A stretch of DNA of 64,000 nucleotides from Clostridia bacterium. Its GTDB lineage: Bacteria; Bacillota; Clostridia; Oscillospirales; Acutalibacteraceae. Where the stretch lies: assembly GCA_017398425.1 (NCBI GenBank), contig JAFQFZ010000064.1:21260-85259 (forward strand), given 5' to 3'. This document shows, piece by piece, positions 36,326-45,914 of this stretch. Position 1 is the first letter of the stretch, and each line of letters opens with the position of its first letter. Below the pieces are notes generated by a model. It saw only the letters and a program-made list of their open reading frames with translations, was not told the DNA's origin and searched no databases. The position numbers and the translations under genes were made by a program.

Positions 36326-36877
36326 TCACGCTCCCAATAAGCTTTGATCAAAGGCGTACAGCGCCTCGTTGATCTCGGTGATATTGTACCGCCCATGGCG
36401 GATGAAATACTCGATGATGATGTCGAACTTTTGACTGTGCGACAGCGCAAACCCCGCTTTTTTGAGGAGTTCTTCCGTTTCGGAGAACGGAAGCTCCAGC
36501 GCGACCGCAAACGCCACCGCTGTTTGTTTGCTCGGGCGATAGTGCACGTCGCTGCGGATCTTTGAGAACAGTTTGCGGTCGACGTGCGCTTTTTTGTAGC
36601 ACGCGGCATCGGTCATGCCCTTTTCGTCGATCTTGCGCAGTAACATCTGCGAAAAGCTCTCGTCGACGGAGCGAAGCTGTGCGTCGAGTTCATCACTCAC
36701 GATCGGCGGGCAACCGGCAACGGCAAAAGCGGTCGGCGCCATCGTCGGCATCGGCATCGTCGGCTCGCTTGCACAACAGCACCGTTCTTCCATGCCGACA
36801 TCGCTGAGGTGACGGTCGAGGTAGGCGGCGATGTCCGCCAAGAGTGCGTTGTCGAGTTTGTGCCGTTTTCTAAACAT
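36326..36877 (-). CDS. HTH-like protein of a conserved Firmicutes type
   Basis: 183 residues from ATG 36877 behind GGGGGA. About 60 N-terminal residues are variable and contain a CCC cluster and a Pro/Met-rich stretch. The conserved C-terminal half ([23 protein letters not shown]...[10 protein letters not shown]...[13 protein letters not shown]...[14 protein letters not shown]...[11 protein letters not shown]) is a widespread Firmicutes domain with an XRE-like helical pattern. Function unknown; a regulatory role is only inferred. Confidence 0.7.
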   Translation of the reverse strand: MFRKRHKLDNALLADIAAYLDRHLSDVGMEERCCCASEPTMPMPTMAPTAFAVAGCPPIVSDELDAQLRSVDESFSQMLLRKIDEKGMTDAACYKKAHVDRKLFSKIRSDVHYRPSKQTAVAFAVALELPFSETEELLKKAGFALSHSQKFDIIIEYFIRHGRYNITEINEALYAFDQSLLGA

Positions 36878-36896
36878 CGTAGTTCCCCCTTTGTCG

Positions 36897-37361
36897 TCAA
36901 TCCATGTGCAGGGCGTCGCCCTCGAGACGGAAGGTCGTCCATTCTTCAAGCGCCTCCGCGCCGAGCGATTTGTAAAACGCGACGGACGGCGCGTTCCAGT
37001 CAAGACAGCTCCAGTCGAGCCGTCCGCATCCGCGTTCCACCGCGAGGCGCGCCAGTTCTTTGATAAGCGCTTTACCGTGTCCGCGACCGCGGTAGGCGGG
37101 TTTGACAAAGAGATCCTCAAGATAGATCCCCGCGCGTCCGAGGAAGGTCGAGAAATTGTGGAAGAACAGCGCAAAGCCGACCTCGCGTCCCTCGTCCAGA
37201 GCGAAGAGGACTTCTGCTTTTTGCTTTTCGAAGATCCACTCGCGAAGCAACGCTTCGTCCGCGACGACCCGATCCGCCATCTTCTCATAGGCGGCAAGCT
37301 CTTTGATAAATTCCAAAATCAGCGCGGCATCCTCTGCCGTCGCCAAACGAAACTGCGTCAT
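36897..37361 (-). CDS. GNAT-family N-acetyltransferase (diamine acetyltransferase-like)
   Basis: 154 residues. The acetyl-CoA motif is [22 protein letters not shown] (about 89-110). YLEDLFVKP and [19 protein letters not shown] match the spermidine/diamine acetyltransferase subgroup. Substrate is not proven. It heads the small minus-strand group with the HTH-like and ArsC-like genes, 19 bases apart. Confidence 0.88.
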   Translation of the reverse strand: MTQFRLATAEDAALILEFIKELAAYEKMADRVVADEALLREWIFEKQKAEVLFALDEGREVGFALFFHNFSTFLGRAGIYLEDLFVKPAYRGRGHGKALIKELARLAVERGCGRLDWSCLDWNAPSVAFYKSLGAEALEEWTTFRLEGDALHMD

Positions 37362-37397
37362 GTGCCATCACCTCATGTGTTCCATTTCTTTTGCTGT

Positions 37398-40300
37398 TTA
37401 TGCCGCAGGATAGGTTTGATATACGTACTCATAGATTTGTTGCCTGTAATTTGCAACAGCAACATCGTCATAACTCTCCGGCAAATCCGCCCACAAAATA
37501 TCGCGAATCAGTACGCTCACGATGGACCGAGTTTCTTCTTTATCACGCCAATGATCGAGTTCGTGAATACGTGCTTTCACTTTTGCAAGCAACAACTGTG
37601 CCAGTTTTTTCACACGCTTGATATCTTCCTTCGAAAGCGCTTCGTTGCCACGCACAAGCAAATCGAACATTGTCAGTTCTTCGTCATTTTCGAAGCCTTC
37701 ACGGACATACCGCTTTTGCTCCTCATCCAGTTCACTGACGAGTTTCATCAGGTTTTCAAAGATAATCGCAATTTCATCTTTCTTGTTGTCCTGATTATAC
37801 TCGGCAACGATATTTTGATACCGCTCATAATAATCAATGCGCAGCGGATTATCACGAAGCATCTTCGCAAGACGTTCCTCCACCAGCTGTTGCAAATCCT
37901 TGAGCATCAAATTCTTGTTCTTTGCCCGCTCAAATTCTTTGCGCAAACGGTCAAAATCAATCTTGCTGATATCAAATGTTTTGCTGTCTTTGGAACCCGA
38001 AGAAGGCATCACCGTCACATACTCACTGACAATCTCATTGATCTGTGCCATCAATGCCGAGTTGTCAGCATGTTTGCGTTTTGTCTGCAACTGATCATAA
38101 ATCTCACTGATCACGTTCTTATAGCGATGCGTTTCGTCGGATACTTCGCCCTTTTCGATGTACTTAAACATACGGAACAATTCGCGCGCCTGAATCTCAA
38201 AACGCTTCTTGATTTCCGCTGTCGCACACATAGCGTTAGCACCGGCCTGAATGCGTGCAAGCTTCTCAAACCCATCGGCTTCCAGCACGGAGGATAAATC
38301 GAAATCTTGCTCAGCCATATACGTACGGATTGCTTGGATCGTATCCAATATTTTCGCGATCAACTCGGTTTTATCGGGTGCAGGATCGCCGCCGCGACCG
38401 CCCGATCCGCCTGCCGTATAATCCGCAAGCGCTTCACGGAGGGCTTTCACGACACCGATGTAGTCCACAATCAAGCCGTTGCTTTTGCCGTCGCATACAC
38501 GATTGGCACGGGCGATGGTTTGCATCAAAGTATGCGCTTTCAGCGGCTTGTCCAAATAGATCGTCGCAAGCGATTTAACATCAAATCCCGTCAACCACAT
38601 GGCGCACACAAACACGATGCAGAACGGATGATTGGGATTTTTGAAATCTTTGTCCATCTCCCGCTTTTCCATTTTCTCGCGATGCGGTGTGATGTCAAGA
38701 CCCCAGTTTTTAAACATCTGAATCTCGTTTTGTTCCTGACTGATGATAACCGCCATTTCGGTTTCTTTCATCCAGTCGATCTTGCGTTGCAGTTCTTGTG
38801 CTTCCTGTTGTGTGGCGGTTTTCAATTCTTTTTCAAGCGCCTCAATTTTCTGCGCCCAATATACCTGCGCCATATTGTACATCCGCACACAGGTCACTTT
38901 ATTCAGGCACACAAACATCGCCTTGCCTGTTGTCCAGATTTCCGAATAATGTTCCACAAAATCTTTGGCGATCGTGTCGAGGCGAGGCTCGGATGTGAGG
39001 ATATGTATATCTTTCGCCAACTCCAGTTCAAGTTTCGCTTGTTCATGCACATCGAGATCGGCCGCTTCCACAGCATTCAATAGCGCATCGTTGATCTCGG
39101 GGTTGGTGATTTCGAGCATATCGCTGCGGTTTTCGTAATACAGCGGCACCGTTGCGCCGTCATCCACCGCACGCTTGAAGTCATAAATCGACACATAACT
39201 ACCGAAGGTGCGCTCGGTGATATTGTCATACTTAAAAAGCGGCGTGCCGGTAAAACCGATACGCGAAGCGGTCGGGAGCAAACGACACATATTATCAGCA
39301 AAGATACCGTTTTGCGAACGGTGCGCCTCATCGGACAAAATGACAATATCATGAGCGGGTGTGATGGGAGTCACCGCAGGATCGTTGAATTTCTGAATCA
39401 GCGTGAAAATGAAACTGGGGTTGCCTTGCAACATCTCAATCAGTTGATGTCCGCTCGACGGCATATATTGTCGTGCTTTGCCCGACAGGCAACCGCACGC
39501 TTCAAATGTATCGCTGATCTGCTTGTTGAGTTCCTCGCGGTCGGTCAGGATCACAAAGGTGGGACTGCCCTCAAATTGACGGCGAATCTTTTGGGCGAGA
39601 AACACCATCGAGTAACTCTTGCCGCTGCCTTGCGTGTGCCAGAACACGCCGAGCTTGCCGTCTTTGAGTTTGCGGGCTTTGTAGGATTCTACCGCTTCGT
39701 TCACACCGAGATATTGATGGTTGCGTGCAAAGATTTTGGCACACCGTCCACCCGAATGATCAAAGAGAATGAAGTTTTCGAACAAATCCATAAAATTGCG
39801 CTTGTCACAAATACCGAGAAGCATGGTTTCCAGATCAACCGCGCCGACTTCATCCTCTTTCAGTCGTTTCCATTCATGGAAGAATTCATATTTCGAACCC
39901 ATCGTGCCGACCTTGGCTTCCAATCCGTTGGAAAGCATTAGGAACGCATTGAAATGGAACAACTGCGGAATGGTATCCAGATAGTCGGTGTAATTGCAGT
40001 CGTAAGCATCTTTCACGTCCACGCTTTGCTTCTTGAGTTCCACAAAGAGGAGCGGAATACCGTTGACAAAACCCACGATATCCGTGCGACGGCGATAGAG
40101 TTCGCCCTTGATCTTCATTTCTTTGACTGCCAAAAAGTGGTTTTTCTCGGGCTGAGCAAAATTGAACACCGCCGCATAGCGTGTTTCAATTTTGCCGTCG
40201 TGGTTTTTGATTTGGACGGGGATGCCGTCACGGAGCAGGGAGTATTTTTCTTCGTTGATCTGCATGAGAGTTGTCGAGGCAGTATAGGCGCAAAGGGTCT

Positions 40301-40529
40301 TGACGGCGGCATCGCAGTACTCTGCCGTCATCCAGTCGTTATTGGCAAACAGTGCTTCACGCAGATAGCGTGTCAGAACAATCTCTTTATAAGACGTTCT
40401 GCCGAGTGTGCCGTGTTCGCCCAAGATCTCTTTGTCATAGGCAAACACCACATTCCACCCGAGCTTGTCCCGTAGCACATCGCCGGCACTGTTTTGCACC
40501 AATATATTCTCGGAAAACTCCCAACTCAT
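37398..40529 (-). CDS. hsdR: Type I restriction enzyme, R (endonuclease/translocase) subunit
   Basis: 1043 residues, start behind GGAGGTC. N-terminal PD-(D/E)xK nuclease: TDIVGFVNGIPLLFVELKK (about 150-170). Superfamily 2 helicase: Walker A WHTQGSGKSYSM (about 295-306), Walker B SDEAHRSQ, motif III GFTGTPLF, and C-terminal helicase motif around CAMWLTGFDVKS and QTIARANRV. C-terminal helical domain binds the M2S core. All catalytic motifs look intact. It is separated from hsdS by the KAP and unknown genes. Confidence 0.95.
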   Translation of the reverse strand: MSWEFSENILVQNSAGDVLRDKLGWNVVFAYDKEILGEHGTLGRTSYKEIVLTRYLREALFANNDWMTAEYCDAAVKTLCAYTASTTLMQINEEKYSLLRDGIPVQIKNHDGKIETRYAAVFNFAQPEKNHFLAVKEMKIKGELYRRRTDIVGFVNGIPLLFVELKKQSVDVKDAYDCNYTDYLDTIPQLFHFNAFLMLSNGLEAKVGTMGSKYEFFHEWKRLKEDEVGAVDLETMLLGICDKRNFMDLFENFILFDHSGGRCAKIFARNHQYLGVNEAVESYKARKLKDGKLGVFWHTQGSGKSYSMVFLAQKIRRQFEGSPTFVILTDREELNKQISDTFEACGCLSGKARQYMPSSGHQLIEMLQGNPSFIFTLIQKFNDPAVTPITPAHDIVILSDEAHRSQNGIFADNMCRLLPTASRIGFTGTPLFKYDNITERTFGSYVSIYDFKRAVDDGATVPLYYENRSDMLEITNPEINDALLNAVEAADLDVHEQAKLELELAKDIHILTSEPRLDTIAKDFVEHYSEIWTTGKAMFVCLNKVTCVRMYNMAQVYWAQKIEALEKELKTATQQEAQELQRKIDWMKETEMAVIISQEQNEIQMFKNWGLDITPHREKMEKREMDKDFKNPNHPFCIVFVCAMWLTGFDVKSLATIYLDKPLKAHTLMQTIARANRVCDGKSNGLIVDYIGVVKALREALADYTAGGSGGRGGDPAPDKTELIAKILDTIQAIRTYMAEQDFDLSSVLEADGFEKLARIQAGANAMCATAEIKKRFEIQARELFRMFKYIEKGEVSDETHRYKNVISEIYDQLQTKRKHADNSALMAQINEIVSEYVTVMPSSGSKDSKTFDISKIDFDRLRKEFERAKNKNLMLKDLQQLVEERLAKMLRDNPLRIDYYERYQNIVAEYNQDNKKDEIAIIFENLMKLVSELDEEQKRYVREGFENDEELTMFDLLVRGNEALSKEDIKRVKKLAQLLLAKVKARIHELDHWRDKEETRSIVSVLIRDILWADLPESYDDVAVANYRQQIYEYVYQTYPAA

Positions 40530-40541
40530 AGGGCGACCTCC

Positions 40542-40787
40542 TTATTGGATAACATTCAATAAACGAACATATTTCTCGCTATATTCGAAAAGCGAAAATG
40601 AATTGTACGGATCTCTATAATCAATAGAATCGTGATATTGAAGTACATGCCTGTAGCACGCCAAAATCGCACCCCATATATCTAACATCTTTACCGAGGT
40701 GGTGATTCGACCATCATTATCTCGTCCGACACAATAATATATGCTTTTATCACCTTGCGACACAATTTTTTGATTTAAATACATCAC
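40542..40787 (-). pseudogene. Out-of-frame C-terminal continuation of the KAP NTPase (probable frameshift)
   Basis: An 81-codon frame begins inside the end of the KAP gene and has no ribosome binding site. Removing one A from the A6 run at about 40771-40776 joins KAP ...DVFKSK to IVSQGDKSIYYCVGRDNDG and reads on to 40542, 12 bases before hsdR. The most economical reading is a single longer KAP protein broken by a homopolymer frameshift, either real, a sequencing error, or recoded. Confidence 0.55.
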
Positions 40788-41859
40788 GGATGTTAAATGA
40801 CGGTTGTATCGCAGATAAATCTACACCCCAATGTTTCATCACAGCAAACACAATTTCAAGGCACATAACCGAATAATCACTTTTAGTATCTGTTTTATTT
40901 AACAACTGGTGCCGAAGATTACATTTATCAATGATTTTTATACAAGTACGAATGTCCAGCCCTCTAAAGACATTTTCAGTAAAATAATCCACATCACCTT
41001 CAATTGTCTTCTCACATAAATAATCGAAATTATCCATATAATACTGAAATTTTCTTTTGTACTCCTCGTTTATATCCCCCTCATCCAATTGGATTTCAAA
41101 ATCAATAAATTTGGAAAGATATTTGTCAACAGGTGTATCCTGTCCAAAAATTTGTTGTATGGCATGTCCATATTGCTCTTTATCCATTGATATGATCAAC
41201 TGAACATTCGGAATATCTTCAAACAAATGATGTAGTCTTTCCAAAATCTTAATAGAATACTCCGGCAAACATCTGTCAAGTTCATCCACAACAAACACTA
41301 CCGCTTGTTCTTCCGATATTTCACCAATTAACTCTTGCAAACTGTTCAACGCTTGTTTGAACGAAAAATACATATCATATTCTTTGCTTTTTTCAAAATC
41401 CGCTGCACCGCTATCTACGCCTTCTTTGACAAGATCATAGACCGCCTTCATATCCACACCCGTCTTATCTTTAATTATGCCGTTCGCCATAGATAGTAAA
41501 GTAGCACCAACGGATTTCAATACTCCAACAATTTTTGCCCTTGTCTCATCATTGAATATGATTCTTGTTTGTTCGTTGATGATATCGATCATAGCCGCAA
41601 CAATCGCGATCAACGGTTCTTCATAATAATCGTATTTCCAGCAATTGTAATGGATGACAAAATACTTATCACATGAATTATTATCCGACTTACATTGACT
41701 TAATCGATCTTCAAGCATATCTAAAACAAAGCTTTTCCCGGAACCCCATGTGCCGTTAATTGCAAAAGACGTTGAGCGTTTGTTTTCGGCGATATGTTCG
41801 ACCAGATTTACAAGATTGTCCACAAATTCTTCTCTGCTGAGAATATCAATCTTATCCAA
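40750..41859 (-). CDS. KAP-family P-loop NTPase in the hsd operon
   Basis: 369 residues; start TTG 41859 after AGGAGGTG with 6-base spacing (an in-frame GTG overlaps the binding site). Walker A INGTWGSGKSFVLDML near the N-terminus, Walker B VVFVVDELDRCLPEYSIKILERL (about 180-200) with the KAP-type DELDR, and IISMDKEQ. A hydrophobic stretch (VGVLKSVGATLLSMANGII) between them may be the membrane hairpin seen in KAP proteins. It is AT-rich compared with hsdM/hsdR. KAP NTPases occur in several defence settings; its partner is probably the 232-residue protein just upstream. Confidence 0.82.
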   Translation of the reverse strand: MDKIDILSREEFVDNLVNLVEHIAENKRSTSFAINGTWGSGKSFVLDMLEDRLSQCKSDNNSCDKYFVIHYNCWKYDYYEEPLIAIVAAMIDIINEQTRIIFNDETRAKIVGVLKSVGATLLSMANGIIKDKTGVDMKAVYDLVKEGVDSGAADFEKSKEYDMYFSFKQALNSLQELIGEISEEQAVVFVVDELDRCLPEYSIKILERLHHLFEDIPNVQLIISMDKEQYGHAIQQIFGQDTPVDKYLSKFIDFEIQLDEGDINEEYKRKFQYYMDNFDYLCEKTIEGDVDYFTENVFRGLDIRTCIKIIDKCNLRHQLLNKTDTKSDYSVMCLEIVFAVMKHWGVDLSAIQPSFNIRDVFKSKNCVAR

Positions 41860-41874
41860 TGATTTCACCTCCTT

Positions 41875-42573
41875 TTATCGCAATATAACGGCTAGTTTGT
41901 CGCCAAATTCGGTGCGTATGTATGTTTTGTCGTTCGCAGAAAAGCGTTCCATTGAAGCTGCCGAAATTCCAAATCCCCTGCTAGTCTGTTCAAAAATAGA
42001 GTTTTCGTTTGTTTCTGTCATCAAGCCCAACGCTTCCAAACGAAGAACAGATTCTCCGCCGATATTACGATGAACTATAACTTTTCCATCTGCCGATATT
42101 AAAGTTCCGCAGTCTAACAACAAAAAACGATCAATCACTTCTGCGTACATAGTAAATTCTTCCCAGATAATATCTCCGTCCAAATATGCCAGATACAGTT
42201 TAGCCAGCATCCTTGCCTTGTCAAAGCGGACGTAACGGTCGATTAAAATGAGAATATACTCCAATTCTTTCTGGCGGAACTTTGCTTTGGAAAGAAACTT
42301 CTGTTTTCTTTCCTCCAGTTTTTCAGGAGTTACTGTTCCTGCATTTATTTCTTGAATAAATGCTTTTAATTTGTAGAAGCTGTACTTTTCCTGTACTTTA
42401 CTTGTTATATTACAAAGCTTTAATGCAGCGCCAACAAAAGGAATATCCTTAAGAATACCATCTTCACCGACACAAGTATCTAAAGTAAATTCCACTGCTT
42501 CTCCAGCAAATTCAGCAATATCAGCACCAATTGAGTTACCGAAGGATTCAACCAAGTAATTATTCTCTTCCAC
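41875..42573 (-). CDS. Unknown protein cotranscribed with the KAP NTPase
   Basis: 232 residues; GTG start 42573 with GGAGGTG 6 bases upstream, overlapping the end of hsdS, and ending 15 bases before the KAP start. The N-terminus (FGNSIGADIAEFAGEAVEFTLDT and IPFVGAALKLCNI) looks amphipathic or membrane-associating; the middle is charged and helical (about 65-110); the C-terminus has a winged-helix-like segment (VLRLEALGLMTETNENS). No family recognised. AT-rich like KAP, so the two probably arrived together. A role as effector or adaptor in a defence pair is only inferred. Confidence 0.6.
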   Translation of the reverse strand: MEENNYLVESFGNSIGADIAEFAGEAVEFTLDTCVGEDGILKDIPFVGAALKLCNITSKVQEKYSFYKLKAFIQEINAGTVTPEKLEERKQKFLSKAKFRQKELEYILILIDRYVRFDKARMLAKLYLAYLDGDIIWEEFTMYAEVIDRFLLLDCGTLISADGKVIVHRNIGGESVLRLEALGLMTETNENSIFEQTSRGFGISAASMERFSANDKTYIRTEFGDKLAVILR

Positions 42574-42576
42574 TTT

Positions 42577-43788
42577 TTACACCTCCAATTCGCCGCCCAT
42601 CAGTTTAGGCAACAGACGATCACGAGCTTCTGTTAAACATAAATTTTGTTTTTGTAATAATCTCCGTCTTTCAAATAAAGGCGATACACTTTGAGTAAAA
42701 CTGTCCATTAGTTGTTTGGATGGACATAAAACAATCGTTTGCTTAACAACCTCGCCACTTATATTTTGTTGGCCTGCGCCGCGTGCGATTCCGTTATAGT
42801 GTTCTCTCAGCTCATAAAGTTTTTGATACAACCACTGCCAAGATATTTGGGATTCATCGACCAACAGGCACAGTGCGGCTTGATTGCAAGTGGCTTCTGA
42901 GTCAAGAATTCCCAACCTGCCCAAAGTAGGGCTTGCATAGATAGCCATTAAAATGGTGTTGGTTGGAAAGAATTTAGCGGAAGAATTCTTCTGCCCAGTA
43001 TCACTAATTTTTTCGTCAGAATCAATAAGCCAGCAATCTTGCAGTTCTTGTGTTTTAAACCACTTTATATTTCCGTTATTCCAATAATTTGCATTTTTTC
43101 TACTCGGAGTTCCACCGGCATTAATTTTTTTACACAAATCTGCAATAGAACATTCTCTCCACCCCTGCGGGATACCATCGATGATGGGCGTGGTTTCGTG
43201 TCCGGGGAAGCGGAGGTCAACAAACCATTCTTTATACAGCCGCTGTGCCGCTTCTTCCAACAGCTTGATCTGCTTTTGGTTGTTTTCAATGAGGTCGTCG
43301 TAGGCGGAGAGGATATCGACAATTCTCTGCATATGATATTCATCGGTAATCGGAACAGGAAGAGCACGAAGTTGTTTAAGTGAAAGGAATTGCTGGCTTG
43401 ATCCTTTTTGATTACCAACCATTTGCCCTTGTGCTTCTGCTGAACGCAAGTAGTAGGACAACCATTTACCTTTCAATTGGGATCCGCCGCACTTAAAAAG
43501 AGCTATATTTTTTATTGCATAATCGGGATGCTCGTTTACAACAGCAACTTCGCCTACCGTCCCAATCATTGACATTAACACATCCCACTGTTCGACTAAA
43601 CTTCTTTCGTTGATCTTAAGATAGTCTTTTTCGGAAATGTAGTAAGCGTCAGTTGCGTCAATTTGACCGTTTTTTATGTGTTTCCCTGTTACAAGCTTAT
43701 ATCCAGTTTCGGTTTGTTTGGGCGTATCATGTGTGCCATCTCTTACAGATTCACAGTAATCTTCTGCTGTCTTATATTCCCAAGTCAT
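42577..43788 (-). CDS. hsdS: Type I restriction-modification specificity subunit
   Basis: 403 residues, overlapping hsdM by 4 bases. Two target-recognition domains (about 1-150 and 205-360) are each followed by a conserved helical spacer (QRIVDILSAYDDLIENNQKQIKLLEEAAQRLYKEWFV and the C-terminal FERRRLLQKQNLCLTEARDRLLPKLMGGELEV). Reads as a complete, bipartite-site HsdS. Recognition sequence cannot be predicted. Confidence 0.93.
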   Translation of the reverse strand: MTWEYKTAEDYCESVRDGTHDTPKQTETGYKLVTGKHIKNGQIDATDAYYISEKDYLKINERSLVEQWDVLMSMIGTVGEVAVVNEHPDYAIKNIALFKCGGSQLKGKWLSYYLRSAEAQGQMVGNQKGSSQQFLSLKQLRALPVPITDEYHMQRIVDILSAYDDLIENNQKQIKLLEEAAQRLYKEWFVDLRFPGHETTPIIDGIPQGWRECSIADLCKKINAGGTPSRKNANYWNNGNIKWFKTQELQDCWLIDSDEKISDTGQKNSSAKFFPTNTILMAIYASPTLGRLGILDSEATCNQAALCLLVDESQISWQWLYQKLYELREHYNGIARGAGQQNISGEVVKQTIVLCPSKQLMDSFTQSVSPLFERRRLLQKQNLCLTEARDRLLPKLMGGELEV

Positions 43789-45743
43789 AATCCCATCTCC
43801 TTTATATTCTGCGAGATGGTATTCATCAGTTCGTTGGACTGTGCTTGCAGGGTAAGCAATTCGCTGTGAATTTCTTTCATGCGTGCCGCAAAATCCACGC
43901 CATCATCTTTGACGGGGACAACACCGACGTACGCACCGGGAGTGAGGGAATACCCTTTTTCGGCAATGTCCGCCCGTGAGGCGCACTTACACAGACCGAG
44001 AATATCCTTGTACTCTCCGTCTCCGAATTTTTCATAAAGCCATTCCAAATCGGCAATAATCTGCAAAACGCGTTGCACCGCCGCAACGTACATTTCACAC
44101 TCGGCTTCAATTTGCTTTTTATACCAACCAACGGTAATAACACCGGTTCGTTTATAATATCGGAACGCTTCGGCAAGTCTCTCTTTCGGTAAATGTTTAA
44201 TGCACTCCAACTTGCCTGAACGGTATTCCGAAATGCGTTGCAATCCTTCTTTTAATTTGGACTGCAACGAAAGAATTCCACCGACCGATTCAACCTCAAG
44301 TGCCTCGATGCGATCGTAAAATTTAGCCATATTGACAACATATGACTCCTCTCCGTGAAAGCCATATGTCAACAATTTATCTGTCAAGTCGATTTGGGCA
44401 GAACGAATCGCTGAATAATACTCGGCAAGCAACGCTTTATATTTCTCCGTCTCGCCACGATACAACCAAACAATCGCGTTGAGGTTTTTCATCTGCCATT
44501 CCGACCACTCGTTGAGTGTGCGATCAACGGCTGTGTAATAGTTGCGGGCATCGATAAAGAGAACGCGATCTTTGTTGTCTTCACGCTTCGCTTTGTCGAA
44601 GAACCACAAGGTGCAGGGCAGGCTCTTGGTATAGAAAAAGTTGTTGCCGACAGACATCATCACATCGACGTCGCCCGTACCGACCAATTTTTCACGGATG
44701 TCTTTATCCTTGCCCTGGCTGTCAGTTGCCGACGAAGCCATAACGAAGCCTGCCCGTCCCGTTTCGTTGAGATAGGCATGGAAATAGGAAATCCACAGAT
44801 AGTTCGCATTGCCGATTTCCTTGTTTTTGTTCACCGAGGGCAGACCGAACGGCAAGCGTCCGGCGTTTTGCGCCGTTTCGGATTTGACCTTGTCCACATT
44901 GAACGGCGGATTCGCCATCACATAGTCACAAGCACCTTCCAGATTGTGTGCATCACGGTAAAAGCTGTTGGCTTCGTTGCCCGACACGATCTTGGCATTA
45001 AGACCGTGCACCGCCATATTCATAATGCACAGCTTGGCGTTATACTCCACCTTTTCCTGACCGTAAAAGGTCATAGCGGTGTTGGCGTTGGCGCCGTATT
45101 GCTCAATAAAATCCGCCGAGGACACAAACATGCCGCCCGATCCGCAAGCAGGGTCGAGCACGGTGCCGTGCGTGGGTTCAATGATATTGACGATCATACG
45201 CACCAGAGATTTGGGCGTGAAGAACACGCCGTCATCGGCGGCGACGGCAGGTGCGAATTTGTTGAGGAAGTATTCGTAGATACGACCGATGATGTCGTCT
45301 TTCAGTTCATTCAACGCGCTGTTATTGAAAATGCGAAGCAGTTCGCGAAGAAGATCGTTTTGCAAAATGGTGTAGTTTTTCGGTAAAATACCTTTGAGTT
45401 GTGCGGACTGTTCCTCGATCAGTTCCATGGCATGATTGATCGCACCGCCCATATCGGTGTTATCGGGCAGGTTGAGAAGATAATCATACCGCGCTTCTTC
45501 GGGGAGGAAGATGGCGCTCTTGGTTTTGAAATCATCCGCCTCCACGGGTAAAACGCGACCGTTACGCATGGGACGATCCTTCAGAATTTCCGCTTCGACA
45601 AATTGAAAGCGACTATAGGCATAGCGAAGAAAAATCAAGCCGAGCACGGGCATACAATATTCCTGCGATGTCACCTTGGAATCTACACGAAGCAGATCCG
45701 CCGCATCCCATAATTCTTTTTCGAGTTTACGAATATTGACCAT
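43785..45743 (-). CDS. hsdM: Type I restriction-modification DNA methyltransferase
   Basis: 652 residues, longer than the roughly 500 typical. N-terminal HsdM helical domain (LEKELWDAADLLRVDSKVTSQEYCMPVLGLIFLRYA), SAM-binding motif I DPACGSGGMFVSS, catalytic motif IV ANPPFNVDK, and an extended C-terminal helical region (about 470-650) that explains the extra length. N6-adenine methylase. First gene of the operon hsdM-hsdS-unknown-KAP-hsdR. Confidence 0.95.
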   Translation of the reverse strand: MVNIRKLEKELWDAADLLRVDSKVTSQEYCMPVLGLIFLRYAYSRFQFVEAEILKDRPMRNGRVLPVEADDFKTKSAIFLPEEARYDYLLNLPDNTDMGGAINHAMELIEEQSAQLKGILPKNYTILQNDLLRELLRIFNNSALNELKDDIIGRIYEYFLNKFAPAVAADDGVFFTPKSLVRMIVNIIEPTHGTVLDPACGSGGMFVSSADFIEQYGANANTAMTFYGQEKVEYNAKLCIMNMAVHGLNAKIVSGNEANSFYRDAHNLEGACDYVMANPPFNVDKVKSETAQNAGRLPFGLPSVNKNKEIGNANYLWISYFHAYLNETGRAGFVMASSATDSQGKDKDIREKLVGTGDVDVMMSVGNNFFYTKSLPCTLWFFDKAKREDNKDRVLFIDARNYYTAVDRTLNEWSEWQMKNLNAIVWLYRGETEKYKALLAEYYSAIRSAQIDLTDKLLTYGFHGEESYVVNMAKFYDRIEALEVESVGGILSLQSKLKEGLQRISEYRSGKLECIKHLPKERLAEAFRYYKRTGVITVGWYKKQIEAECEMYVAAVQRVLQIIADLEWLYEKFGDGEYKDILGLCKCASRADIAEKGYSLTPGAYVGVVPVKDDGVDFAARMKEIHSELLTLQAQSNELMNTISQNIKEMGL

Positions 45744-45914
45744 ACTTTACGATGCTCCCAACAATAAAACTTTGATATTTCATTATACCATTATTCGATA
45801 AATTTCGCAAGCAAGAATCCCCCTGCGGTATAAAGCAATCTCTTGTTTCTTCTTGCATAAACCTCGTTTTGTGCGGCATACTCGGAGAAAACACACGATG
45901 GGATGGGATCGAAT

